A program made the position numbers and the translations under genes. From Candidatus Woesearchaeota archaeon (GTDB taxonomy: Archaea > Nanobdellota > Nanobdellia > Woesearchaeales > ARS49): 21,048 nucleotides of DNA. The DNA is taken from the NCBI GenBank assembly GCA_019323135.1, contig JAHWHT010000007.1:1-21048 (forward strand), written 5' to 3'. The notes beneath the pieces are model-generated. The model saw only the letters and a program-made list of their open reading frames with translations, had not been told where the DNA came from and did not search any database. Shown here piece by piece: positions 1 to 6,826 of this stretch. Position 1 is the first letter of the stretch; the number at the start of each line of letters is the position of its first letter.

Positions 1-314
1 CAAGGCTTGCACACAAATCTCATGAATTTCTTGCAATTAAAGCAGGAATAAACTACTTTTCCATTATGTGTTCTTACTCTACAATTTTTCCCAGGCACTA
101 AATACTTATAGCAATGCTTGCAAAACTTTCTCTTCAGCTCACGCGGCATTCGAATCTTATACTTCATTGCCAGTTTTCTGGCAAGAGTTACATATCTATT
201 AGATAATGAAGGATTTTTGCTGAATTTTAGCTCTGCCTGCTCAAACAAGTACTGAATTCGGTCTTTTGCAATTTGCTTCATTTCTGACTGTTTTTTGGAA
301 TGTAGCTTCTTCAT
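1..314 (-). CDS. rnp4: RNase P protein component 4 (Rpp21/Rpr2/Rnp4 family), partial at its C-terminus
   Basis: Reading the minus strand from the ATG at 314 gives at least 104 residues without a stop; the gene runs off the left edge of the window. Rpp21/Rnp4 is a zinc-ribbon protein of archaeal RNase P, which removes 5' leaders from pre-tRNA. An N-terminal helical part has the family-typical stretch ARKLAMKYKIRMPRELKRKF (about residues 45-64). It is followed by a CKHC pair and, after about 25 residues, a second pair CFNC, which would bind zinc. The family is usually about 100-120 residues, so only a short tail is missing. The start lies about 28 nt from a TATA box shared with the divergent gene at 369, so the mRNA should be nearly leaderless. 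Family assignment rests on motif recognition. Confidence 0.88.
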   Translation of the reverse strand, partial: MKKLHSKKQSEMKQIAKDRIQYLFEQAELKFSKNPSLSNRYVTLARKLAMKYKIRMPRELKRKFCKHCYKYLVPGKNCRVRTHNGKVVYSCFNCKKFMRFVCKP

Positions 315-337
315 TATATTGTTATCTACACCTAAAA

Positions 338-347
338 CTATATAAAT
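338..347. promoter_or_regulatory. shared TATA box of a divergent promoter
   Basis: The sequence CTATATAAAT is centred 26-27 nt before the ATG at 369 (plus) and about 28 nt before the ATG at 314 (minus). No other good TATA-like sequence lies between the two genes. One nearly symmetric TATA box therefore appears to serve both directions, and the plus-strand gene would be leaderless. This is inferred from spacing; no transcript data are available. Confidence 0.6.
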
Positions 348-368
348 TCTCTGCTATTAAGCAGTATT

Positions 369-1613
369 ATGTTAAGTTTTTTAAAACGCATTTTTAGGAA
401 AGAACAAAGCATTTCACAAGAAAAAGTAGAATTGACTAATTTAAGTCCTTGGTTTGACGAAAAAACTGCCCCTAAAATTGATGAGCTGAATTCTGAATTA
501 GCAAAGGTCAGTCAGCGCGTTTTAGCAGAAAAACAGCAAACAATCCAGCATTTGGATACACTAAACAAAGCAGAATTAATGAATTCTAATATTCCTGAAA
601 GAGCAAAGCATTACATGAAGGGCAATAGGGAGGCGTATCACAAAAAAGTCTCATTATTTTTAGATAAGATACAGCCTCCGCAAAAAATAGAGGATTTGCC
701 TGTTTTTCATTCTGTGGTACAGAAAGAATTAAAAGAATTAATGCAGGGCACTGCAAAATCTTTCCAGATTATGCAGGAATTTTTTGCAAACGAATCTCGG
801 CAGGTAATGACCAGTATAGGTAATATAGAGCGGGAAATTAATGCTTTCAAGCAGGCTTTTGATACTGCAGGTCTTGATGTGCTGGATTCAACTAAAAATC
901 TCATTGTTGATGTTCAAACAAAAACTAAATTAAAAAAAGCACTTGAGACAGACCTTGAAACCAGAAAAAAAGAAAAAGAAATATTCTCCAGTGAACTTAA
1001 ACAATTACAAGAAGATATTGAATTACTGCAAAAAGACAGGGAATTAAATGAAATAAAAGACAAATTAAAACAAACAAAAGCAAAAGGCGAAGAAGTGCGT
1101 GAAAGAATTGCTCTGCCTTTTTCAGTCATTAATCCTGCATTAAGAAAGTTTGAGAGAATTACTTACAGACACAGGGTAACGGTTCAGAAATATATCGAAT
1201 CCCCTCTTGATGCATTGATGCAGGATTTGCATTTAGGTATTCTTAAGACTCTGCAAGACTTAGAAAAATCCATTTTGAATAATCGAATTGATTTACGCGA
1301 CAAAAAAAGAGACAAGACCCTTGAAGTTCTTAAACTGCTAACCAAAGAATACCTGGGAAGCTTTTTGTCAGAATACGGCCATATCAAAAAAGAGCAGGAT
1401 AAATTAATCAAGCAGATGAATGCTCTCAATGTTATTCAATTGTTAAAAGAGAAAAAAGAGCGCATTAAAACATTTGAAAATAACCGTATTGATATAGAAC
1501 GAAAGATTGATTTATTCTCTAAAGAACTGGAAAAAGTTCATCTTCTAGAACTTGAAGAAAAGTTATTAGGCAATTTAAAGAAAATAACCAACACTCAAGT
1601 CAAAATTGTTTGA
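369..1613 (+). CDS. coiled-coil protein of unknown function, 414 aa
   Basis: I do not recognise a specific function. The protein starts with a short basic-hydrophobic segment (MLSFLKRIFRKE) that could form an amphipathic, membrane-binding helix. It then continues almost entirely as charged helix. Long heptad-like Lys/Glu/Leu stretches at about residues 180-245 and 330-405 predict coiled coils, with a less charged helical middle (about 105-180 and 250-310). There is no transmembrane segment and no nucleotide-binding motif. The start codon is 26 nt downstream of the TATA box, fitting a leaderless transcript. It ends 5 nt before the convergent pgk gene. Such amphipathic-plus-coiled-coil layouts occur in membrane-remodelling or scaffold proteins, but nothing here proves that role. 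Confidence 0.75.
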   Translation: MLSFLKRIFRKEQSISQEKVELTNLSPWFDEKTAPKIDELNSELAKVSQRVLAEKQQTIQHLDTLNKAELMNSNIPERAKHYMKGNREAYHKKVSLFLDKIQPPQKIEDLPVFHSVVQKELKELMQGTAKSFQIMQEFFANESRQVMTSIGNIEREINAFKQAFDTAGLDVLDSTKNLIVDVQTKTKLKKALETDLETRKKEKEIFSSELKQLQEDIELLQKDRELNEIKDKLKQTKAKGEEVRERIALPFSVINPALRKFERITYRHRVTVQKYIESPLDALMQDLHLGILKTLQDLEKSILNNRIDLRDKKRDKTLEVLKLLTKEYLGSFLSEYGHIKKEQDKLIKQMNALNVIQLLKEKKERIKTFENNRIDIERKIDLFSKELEKVHLLELEEKLLGNLKKITNTQVKIV

Positions 1614-1618
1614 ATTAT

Positions 1619-2788
1619 TTACCCAAATCTATTTTTACTGTCAATCATTGCTTTTATTCCTGGCAGTTCTTCGCCTTCTACATAAACTACAGAAGCTCCC
1701 CCGCCAGTGCTTACATGTGTAAATCCTTTTGCAAGCTTGAATTTATCTATTGCTTCGGCAGTGTCTCCCCCGCCTGCAATAGTGACTTTACTTGCTTGGG
1801 AAAGCATTTTTGCCAGGGCTTTTGTTCCTTTGGAAAACTTAGGTATCTCAAACATTCCAGGCGGACCAGACCAAAACACGGTTCTGCTGTGCCCAACTAT
1901 TTCCTTTATGCGTTTCAGAGTTTTAGGTCCTATATCGACGATAATCCAGCCAGCAGGAATCTCTGAAACAGGAACTGTCTTTATTTTAGCGCTTTGTGTT
2001 AATTTATTTGCAACAACTACATCTTCTGGAGTGATTACTTTTGTGCTGTCTACAAATTTCTTTTGAAGTTTTATTTTTTCTATTTTGGATTTTCCTATTT
2101 TATATCCTCTTGCTTTCAAGAGAATATTGCCAAGCACGCCTCCTATGAATAGATTGCTGGCTTTTGTAAAAAGTTTCTCTGCAACTTTGAGCTTGTCTTC
2201 TTTTGCTCCACAGATTATTGCAAAAAATGGTTTTCTTGGTTTTCTTGCTTTGTCTAGCTGTTTTAGTTCTTTCGTAACTAATAATCCTACACAGCTTGGT
2301 AAAAAGTGCGGAACTCCCACAACAGAAGCATTTGCTCTGTGAAGTGTTGCAAATGCATCATTTACATACACATTTCCTAATTCTGCAAGTCCTTGTGCAA
2401 ATAATTTGTTATTTTTAGTTTCTTCTGGATAAAATCTTAGATTTTCAAGTAAACAAATCTCTCCAGCCTGCAGTTCATCTATTTGTTCCTCCACACTTGC
2501 TCCCAGGCAGTCATCAACATAGCTGACATTTGTTTTCAGCAGTTTGTTTAATCTTTTAGCAATAGGCCTCATTCTTAATTTATCATCTACTTTTTTAGGT
2601 CTTCCTAAGTGAGACATAAGAATTATTACTGCTTTTTTCTTTACAAGATAGTTAATTGTTGGTATCACTGCTTTTATTCTTCTGTCATCTAGTATTTTTC
2701 CTTTTTTGTCCATTGGAACATTGAAATCTACTCTAACTAGAACTTTTTTGTTTTCAACATCAATGTTTTTCAATGTATTGAACTTCAT
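1619..2788 (-). CDS. pgk: phosphoglycerate kinase, bacterial-type
   Basis: This enzyme transfers a phosphate from 1,3-bisphosphoglycerate to ADP, one of the ATP-yielding steps of glycolysis, in the cytoplasm. At 389 residues it is near full family length. Visible motifs are the substrate-binding RVDFNVP (residues 19-25), SHLGRP (59-64) and LLENLRFYPEE, then IGPKT, WSGPPGMFE (usual form WNGPMGVFE), GGGDT (339-343) and STGGGAS near the C-terminus. The overall wording resembles bacterial PGKs more than the longer, divergent archaeal form. The ATG overlaps the stop of the upstream GAPDH gene by 4 nt (ATGA), so the two are translationally coupled and made from one mRNA. No catalytic motif is missing. 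The kinase call is secure; the bacterial affinity is a reading of motifs and should be tested by a tree. Confidence 0.95.
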   Translation of the reverse strand: MKFNTLKNIDVENKKVLVRVDFNVPMDKKGKILDDRRIKAVIPTINYLVKKKAVIILMSHLGRPKKVDDKLRMRPIAKRLNKLLKTNVSYVDDCLGASVEEQIDELQAGEICLLENLRFYPEETKNNKLFAQGLAELGNVYVNDAFATLHRANASVVGVPHFLPSCVGLLVTKELKQLDKARKPRKPFFAIICGAKEDKLKVAEKLFTKASNLFIGGVLGNILLKARGYKIGKSKIEKIKLQKKFVDSTKVITPEDVVVANKLTQSAKIKTVPVSEIPAGWIIVDIGPKTLKRIKEIVGHSRTVFWSGPPGMFEIPKFSKGTKALAKMLSQASKVTIAGGGDTAEAIDKFKLAKGFTHVSTGGGASVVYVEGEELPGIKAMIDSKNRFG

Positions 2789-3774
2789 AGTAATCTCTTT
2801 AACACATCAACCATTCGGCTGGAATATCCCCATTCATTATCATACCAACCGCATATATTTACTGTATTTCCCCCAACTACTTGTGTTGTCAGGGAATCAA
2901 ATATACAGGAATGCGAATCTTGTATTATGTCTTTGCTCACTAATGGTTCTTCTGAATACTGTAATACTCCTTTTAATTTTGTTGATGCCTTTTTAAAAGC
3001 TTTGTTAACTTCTTCTGGTGTGACATTTTTCTTTAGGACTGCAGAAAACTGGCATATTGAACCGCAAACCACTGGAACTCTTATTGCCATTCCATTTAAT
3101 TTGTCTTTTAGATCAGGTATTGTCTCTACAACTGCTTTTGTTGCTCCTGTTGTTGTAGGAATAATATTGACTGCAGCAGCTCTCCCTCTTCTTACATCTT
3201 TTTTTGCAGGTCCGTCAACTATTTTTTGTGTTACAGTGTATGCATGCACTGTTGTCATGAATCCGTTTAGCACGCCAAATTTATCATTAAGAACCTTAAC
3301 CATCTGCGCTATGCAGTTTGTTGTACAAGATGCATTTGAAATGATTTTGTGTTTCTTTTTATCATATTTGTCAAAGTTTACCCCTAAAACAACAGTTATG
3401 TCTGGATTTTTTCCTGGCGCACTCAGCAATACTTTTTTTGCGCCTGCTTTGATGTGTTTCATTGCTCCAGTTCTATCTGTAAAAAATCCAGTGCACTCTG
3501 CAACTACATCAACGCCCAATTTTTTCCAGGGCAATTTTGCAGGGTTTGGCTCTGCAAATACCTTTATTTTTTTATTATCAACAATTATGTGATTCTTGTC
3601 ATATGATACCTTTCCAGGATATCTGCCATACACAGAATCGTATTTCAGAAGATATGCTAGTGTTTTTGTATCTGTGAGATCATTGATTGCAGCAATATTA
3701 ACCTTATTTTTTAGCGCGATTTGAAATATCTGCCTTCCAATCCTTCCAAAGCCATTTATTGCAACTTTAACCAT
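2785..3774 (-). CDS. gap: glyceraldehyde-3-phosphate dehydrogenase, class I (bacterial-type), NAD-dependent
   Basis: This phosphorylating GAPDH makes 1,3-bisphosphoglycerate from glyceraldehyde-3-phosphate; the product is the substrate of the next gene, pgk. The N-terminal Rossmann fold has NGFGRIGR (residues 7-14) and Asp32, the residue that favours NAD over NADP. The catalytic site is SNASCTTNC with Cys150, and His177 lies in TTVHAYT. RAAAVNIIPTTTGA and the C-terminal WYDNEWGYS are also present. Length (329) and motifs are those of the bacterial/eukaryotic class I enzyme, not the class II GAPDH typical of archaea. A strong GAGGTGA Shine-Dalgarno lies 4 nt before the ATG, with a TATA-like GTTTTTATAC further upstream. 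First gene of the gap-pgk operon. Confidence 0.96.
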   Translation of the reverse strand: MVKVAINGFGRIGRQIFQIALKNKVNIAAINDLTDTKTLAYLLKYDSVYGRYPGKVSYDKNHIIVDNKKIKVFAEPNPAKLPWKKLGVDVVAECTGFFTDRTGAMKHIKAGAKKVLLSAPGKNPDITVVLGVNFDKYDKKKHKIISNASCTTNCIAQMVKVLNDKFGVLNGFMTTVHAYTVTQKIVDGPAKKDVRRGRAAAVNIIPTTTGATKAVVETIPDLKDKLNGMAIRVPVVCGSICQFSAVLKKNVTPEEVNKAFKKASTKLKGVLQYSEEPLVSKDIIQDSHSCIFDSLTTQVVGGNTVNICGWYDNEWGYSSRMVDVLKRLL

Positions 3775-3778
3775 ACTT

Positions 3779-3820
3779 TCACCTCTTTTAGAATCAATTT
3801 AACAATGCAGGTATAAAAAC
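3779..3820 (-). promoter_or_regulatory. gap-pgk promoter and Shine-Dalgarno site
   Basis: On the minus strand GTTTTTATAC (3811-3820) is a TATA-like box. It is followed by GAGGTGA (3779-3785), a near-perfect match to the archaeal anti-Shine-Dalgarno, 4 nt before the ATG at 3774. A start site near 3789 would give a leader of about 15 nt. Unlike many neighbours, this operon is therefore not predicted to be leaderless. Confidence 0.6.
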
Positions 3821-3827
3821 ATTTCTA

Positions 3828-4460
3828 CTAGCAAAGCTTTAATATCGCCTCATGCGCCTTTACAATATCTTTTTCTTTGACATATATCAAGAATTCTGGC
3901 GGGCACACCACCATTTCTTGCAAGCTTATGTTTGCCAAAGCTATTTCGCTGGATATTCTTGCAAGAATTCCTTTTGTTTCTAGTGATTTTGTGCTTAGTT
4001 TTACATTGATTTCACTGAGTCCTTGCTGTATTTTGCTTATTTCGTCTTTATCAAATAATTTTTTCATCTCTGCCAATTTGGGGTGCTCTACTATTAACTT
4101 TACCTCTCTGCTGCCCGTTGTGATTCTTAATGATGATTTTTTAACAGTGCAGAACTTTTTGAAAAAATCAGCAGGCCTTAGGCTTATTGTCAAGCACGCC
4201 ACATTATTTTTTGTAGAGACTACTGCTCCTTTAAAACAGCTCAGTAGTACGGTTTCTTCCTCTTTAAATTTTTCTTGGCTCTGGAAACGCCTTATTGCAG
4301 ATATAACAGAATCTAGAGAAGCACGAATAGGGTATTTTTGTATTATGTGTTTAGCTAATGCTCTGGTGTTTATGAGTTTTCTATGAAGATCTTTTTGTAT
4401 CGCAAGATCGCTTTTTAATATTTGTGACACTTCATGATTGATATTTGATTTTTTTACCAT
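3828..4460 (-). CDS. ACT-domain protein with an N-terminal helical (possibly HTH) region
   Basis: The C-terminal 45 residues or so (GILARISSEIALANISLQEM, then a PPEFLIYVKEKDIVKAHEAI stretch) have the shape of an ACT domain: a helix followed by strands and the 'VKEKDIVKAHEAI' ending seen in aspartokinase-type regulatory domains. ACT domains usually bind small ligands such as amino acids. The N-terminal 70 residues are helical and basic and could form a helix-turn-helix (around LINTRALAKHIIQKY and SLDSVISAIRRF), but this is only suggestive. No kinase or enzyme domain is present. A ligand-responsive regulator is a reasonable guess and nothing more. The minus-strand TATA-like GATTTATTAAG (4483-4493) is centred 27 nt before the ATG, predicting a leaderless mRNA. 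The gene lies upstream of gap on the same strand but has its own promoter. Confidence 0.7.
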   Translation of the reverse strand: MVKKSNINHEVSQILKSDLAIQKDLHRKLINTRALAKHIIQKYPIRASLDSVISAIRRFQSQEKFKEEETVLLSCFKGAVVSTKNNVACLTISLRPADFFKKFCTVKKSSLRITTGSREVKLIVEHPKLAEMKKLFDKDEISKIQQGLSEINVKLSTKSLETKGILARISSEIALANISLQEMVVCPPEFLIYVKEKDIVKAHEAILKLC

Positions 4461-4482
4461 ATTTATTTACTAATATTTTGAA

Positions 4483-4493
4483 CTTAATAAATC
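4483..4493 (-). promoter_or_regulatory. TATA box of the ACT-domain gene
   Basis: Minus-strand GATTTATTAAG is centred about 27 nt before the ATG at 4460, the spacing expected for a leaderless archaeal transcript. Confidence 0.5.
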
Positions 4494-4625
4494 TTTTGCA
4501 TATTTGTCATTTTTCCCACAAATAAGTCATAATCTTATGTTTTGTTGAATTTATGCCACGCAATATAAAAACAAAACAGTATTTTTAAAATAAAAAAGGG
4601 GATTACAAAGAGTGAGTGAGACAAA

Positions 4626-4919
4626 ATGACTAAGCGAAATAAAACAACAAAAGAGTTAGCACTGCAACTCCACACAGATGTAGCAGAAGTAAGAAAACTA
4701 AGAGCTCTGGATGCTAAAGAAGCAACACTTGAACAAGAAGTAATTGATGCAAAAGCAGCAACAAATGGTTCAGCTGCACATTACTGTTACACAAGAACTG
4801 ATGGAAGCCAGCACAGCATTGAACGCTTTGGTGAAAAATATTGCACCTTGCAAATGCCCTGCAAATACCAAAAAGACAACGGTCATAAAGCAAAATTCTG
4901 CAGGTATAAAAAAAGGTAA
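4626..4919 (+). CDS. small cysteine-containing protein, possibly zinc-binding, 97 aa
   Basis: The family is not recognised. The first 45 residues are charged and helical (KELALQLHTDVAEVRKLRAL onward). The C-terminal half is a compact module with four cysteines spaced C-x18-C-x5-C-x12-C, plus histidines (AAHYC, DGSQHSIERF, NGHKAKFC), ending in a basic tail RYKKR. This spacing could bind a metal ion, but no standard zinc-finger class matches exactly. GAGTGAG lies a few nt before the ATG and may act as a weak Shine-Dalgarno. A TATA-like AATATAAAAAC is at about 4562-4572. The stop codon directly abuts the stop of the convergent NSUN gene (4919/4920). A regular reading frame with a conserved-looking module argues that it is real. 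Confidence 0.65.
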   Translation: MTKRNKTTKELALQLHTDVAEVRKLRALDAKEATLEQEVIDAKAATNGSAAHYCYTRTDGSQHSIERFGEKYCTLQMPCKYQKDNGHKAKFCRYKKR

Positions 4920-5867
4920 TTATTTCTTCTTTATCTTAGCCACGAAAAACCCCTCTGTATCATTATCTTGAGGCCATAATCTCAAGCATTTCTTTATACT
5001 TGGATCATATTTTTCTTTCTTAAACTCCATTATTGGCGGGTCTCTATTGATATCCAGCTTGATGTCTGCAACTTGTGCATCCTCTCTATTAGAAAGCAGG
5101 TAATTAACAACACCCTCATTTTCTTCTGGCTCTAACGAACAAGTAGAATAAACCATTGTACCCCCTTGTTTCAATAAATCAAACGCATTTAGAATTAATC
5201 TCTTTTGCATTCCAGCTATACTACAAACTGTTTTAGGATTCCACCACTTAATTGTTTTGATACTCTTTCTAATCGTTCCTGTTCCAGAGCATGGTGCATC
5301 TAAAAGTATTTTATCAAAAGCAAATCCTTTCATCTTCTCTCCTTTCATCTGCGTTACCACTGCATTGCTGACTCCACATCTCTGCAAATTTATACCAAGC
5401 GCAGCTAATCTCTGTCCAATTACATCATTTGCAATTAATACGCCTGTATTTTTCATGTACTGTGCAATTTGCGAGCTTTTACTTCCTGGTGCAGCACAAA
5501 CATCTAATACTATATCTCCTGGTTTTGGATCCAGCACAACTGGCGGAATCATTGATGCAGCTTCCTGAACATAATAATATCCTAAAGCATGCTCTACTGT
5601 ATTCCCAACATCCAATCTGCCTTCTTTATGTTCAATAAAAAGCCCTTCTTTGCACCAGGGCACTGGCTCTAGTTTCCAACTCTTGCTCAGTCTTTTCTTT
5701 ATCTCTGCAACAGACTTCTTAAGAGTATTCACACGAATAGACTTCCGCAAAAAACAAAGAGTATATTTTTTAAACTCTTCCCAATCCGTCAAAGAAGAAT
5801 ACCGTTCTATAAACTTCGGCTTGAATTCAATGTCCTCTGTTCCAGGTATTGGTTTTAGTTTAGTCAT
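4920..5867 (-). CDS. NSUN/NOP2-family RNA (cytosine-C5) methyltransferase
   Basis: SAM-dependent m5C methyltransferase acting on RNA, in archaea typically tRNA (C48/C49 type). The N-terminal part (about 1-110) resembles the family's RNA-binding region (SIRVNTLK, QEAASMIPP). The Rossmann domain has the SAM-binding motif LDVCAAPGSKS (121-131). The two active-site cysteines are present: Cys193 in DAPCSGTG (motif IV) and Cys243 in YSTCSLEPEENE (motif VI). At 315 residues it has the length of stand-alone archaeal members without a C-terminal PUA domain. A TATA-like CTTTATTAAATC is 27 nt upstream of the ATG, fitting a leaderless transcript. The exact RNA target (tRNA or rRNA) cannot be read from the sequence, so no symbol is given. 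Confidence 0.93.
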   Translation of the reverse strand: MTKLKPIPGTEDIEFKPKFIERYSSLTDWEEFKKYTLCFLRKSIRVNTLKKSVAEIKKRLSKSWKLEPVPWCKEGLFIEHKEGRLDVGNTVEHALGYYYVQEAASMIPPVVLDPKPGDIVLDVCAAPGSKSSQIAQYMKNTGVLIANDVIGQRLAALGINLQRCGVSNAVVTQMKGEKMKGFAFDKILLDAPCSGTGTIRKSIKTIKWWNPKTVCSIAGMQKRLILNAFDLLKQGGTMVYSTCSLEPEENEGVVNYLLSNREDAQVADIKLDINRDPPIMEFKKEKYDPSIKKCLRLWPQDNDTEGFFVAKIKKK

Positions 5868-5888
5868 AAAAAGAAAAAAAGAAAGAAT

Positions 5889-5900
5889 GATTTAATAAAG
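5889..5900 (-). promoter_or_regulatory. TATA box of the NSUN methyltransferase gene
   Basis: Minus-strand CTTTATTAAATC is centred about 27 nt before the ATG at 5867. No Shine-Dalgarno is seen in the intervening A/T-rich stretch, so a leaderless mRNA is likely. Confidence 0.5.
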
Positions 5901-5909
5901 GTTTCTAAA

Positions 5910-6080
5910 TCAGTCAATTATTTTTCTATTTGGCCAGTTCTCGCCAAAGATATTTTCTTTTTTAGCTTGGTTCCAACTTCTAGCTATATCAAAATAATCC
6001 TTTTTCCTCAAAGGATACTGATCCTTTTTATGGACGTCTCCCAAGCTTTTAATCTGTCCATGACTAAAATCCAGACGCAT
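5910..6080 (-). CDS. small hypothetical protein, last of a three-gene cluster (56 aa)
   Basis: The family is not recognised. It is a hydrophilic protein rich in Lys, Asp and Asn (for example KKDQYPLRKKDYFDIARSWN). I start it at the ATG at 6080; a TTG at 6092 in frame is also possible. The start lies inside the end of the preceding gene (its stop is at 6064-6066), so translation would be coupled, or the two frames may be one gene broken by a frameshift. No Shine-Dalgarno is visible before either start. Lacking a recognised motif, this is the least certain of the three. Confidence 0.4.
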   Translation of the reverse strand: MRLDFSHGQIKSLGDVHKKDQYPLRKKDYFDIARSWNQAKKENIFGENWPNRKIID

Positions 6081-6285
6081 ACCATTCTGCAATTTTTAAT
6101 AAGCTCCCGCCTCGCCAGGAATTTGGGTCATATTGGCCAGAGTCTATCATTTCAACCCATTCTTTAGCTCTATTTAATGCTAAAGGCCTGTCCTTAAACA
6201 AACCAACCGGAAGCTCATAAAAAATAATTAGGCGTTCTATCAAATTTCTGTATTTCTTGTCTTTATCTTGTTTTGTCTCAGCCAT
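6064..6285 (-). CDS. small hypothetical protein, second of a three-gene cluster (73 aa)
   Basis: The family is not recognised. It is a short, mostly helical, aromatic-rich protein (IERLIIFYELPVGLF, AKEWVEMIDSGQYDPNSWRG) with no membrane segment or known catalytic motif. Two ATGs are possible (6294 and 6285). I prefer 6285 because a purine-rich GAGATGATTACA precedes it in the same layout as GAGGTGACTACA before the first gene of the cluster. It overlaps the end of that gene by 8 nt, so coupled translation is likely. Its C-terminus overlaps the next small frame, which may be a separate gene or the continuation after a frameshift. Confidence 0.55.
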   Translation of the reverse strand: MAETKQDKDKKYRNLIERLIIFYELPVGLFKDRPLALNRAKEWVEMIDSGQYDPNSWRGGSLLKIAEWYASGF

Positions 6286-6703
6286 TGTAATCATCTCTAT
6301 TTACGTACACTTTCGCAGTGTCCCTGAATTCTTTTAATGCATCTAGAGATACATCTAATCCTCTTTTTGCAAGAATTTTTTCTCGGCCTTTTGCTAGATC
6401 TTCATCTGTGAGATTTTGCAAAGTTTTGTCAAAGATATCTCTATCTGTATAATCATATGGATTAAGAGTCATATAGTATATTTCACACTTATATGATGTT
6501 CTAGAATCTTCTTCTTCCTTAGGGCATAGAATCTCAGCAATTGGCGTAGAGTAGTGGCTTTTTGAGCGATATACTATAATTTCTCGGGGTTTTTCTCCAA
6601 TACCTGCTCCATTAAATTCGCCCACATATACCGGACTTTTCCATAATTTCAACTTTCTGTCAATGCTGTCTCTTATTCTGCTAATCAAGTTTTTGTTTGT
6701 CAT
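6278..6703 (-). CDS. hypothetical protein, first of a three-gene cluster (141 aa)
   Basis: The family is not recognised. The soluble, mixed alpha/beta protein has an N-terminal basic segment (ISRIRDSIDRKLKLW), then probable strands (VYVGEFNGAGIG, EIIVYRSK, CEIYYMTL) and a C-terminal helical part with acidic ends. I start at the ATG at 6703 because GAGGTGA (6709-6715) is a strong Shine-Dalgarno 5 nt upstream; a GTG at 6712 in frame lies inside that site and is unlikely. The promoter TATA (6752-6763) faces the divergent TrmB-like regulator gene, suggesting, but not proving, that this cluster is a target of that regulator. Confidence 0.65.
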   Translation of the reverse strand: MTNKNLISRIRDSIDRKLKLWKSPVYVGEFNGAGIGEKPREIIVYRSKSHYSTPIAEILCPKEEEDSRTSYKCEIYYMTLNPYDYTDRDIFDKTLQNLTDEDLAKGREKILAKRGLDVSLDALKEFRDTAKVYVNRDDYNG

Positions 6704-6708
6704 TGTAG

Positions 6709-6763
6709 TCACCTCATTTATGTAATAACTAACTAGTAGTAGGATATACTAATATTTATATCT
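6709..6763 (-). promoter_or_regulatory. promoter, candidate operator and Shine-Dalgarno of the three-gene cluster
   Basis: On the minus strand AGATATAAATAT (6752-6763) is a TATA box, and GAGGTGA (6709-6715) is the Shine-Dalgarno. Between and overlapping them, TAGTA-GGATA-TACTA (6737-6751) is a perfect inverted repeat with a 5-nt spacer. Operators of Thermococcales TrmB-type regulators also have arms separated by 5 nt, though with different arms. The adjacent TrmB-like gene is the obvious candidate protein. Binding is inference. Confidence 0.5.
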
Positions 6764-6795
6764 TTGCCACCCTTAATGAGGTGGTTTTTAGCAAA

Positions 6796-6804
6796 TTTTA
6801 AATA
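6796..6804 (+). promoter_or_regulatory. TATA box of the TrmB-like gene
   Basis: TTTTAAATA is centred about 26-27 nt upstream of the ATG at 6827. This supports a leaderless transcript and decides the start codon against the upstream in-frame TTG (6764) and ATG (6776), which lie before the predicted transcription start. Confidence 0.55.
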
Positions 6805-6826
6805 CAAAAAGCCATTATCCGCTGAC

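Noticed and set aside
2927..3592. 221-aa plus-strand open frame inside gap
   Set aside because: Antisense shadow of the GAPDH gene; the GAPDH frame has all catalytic motifs.
6764..6826. TTG or ATG starts upstream of 6827 for the TrmB-like gene
   Set aside because: They precede the transcription start predicted from the TATA box at 6796-6804, and the winged-helix domain begins at once after the ATG at 6827.
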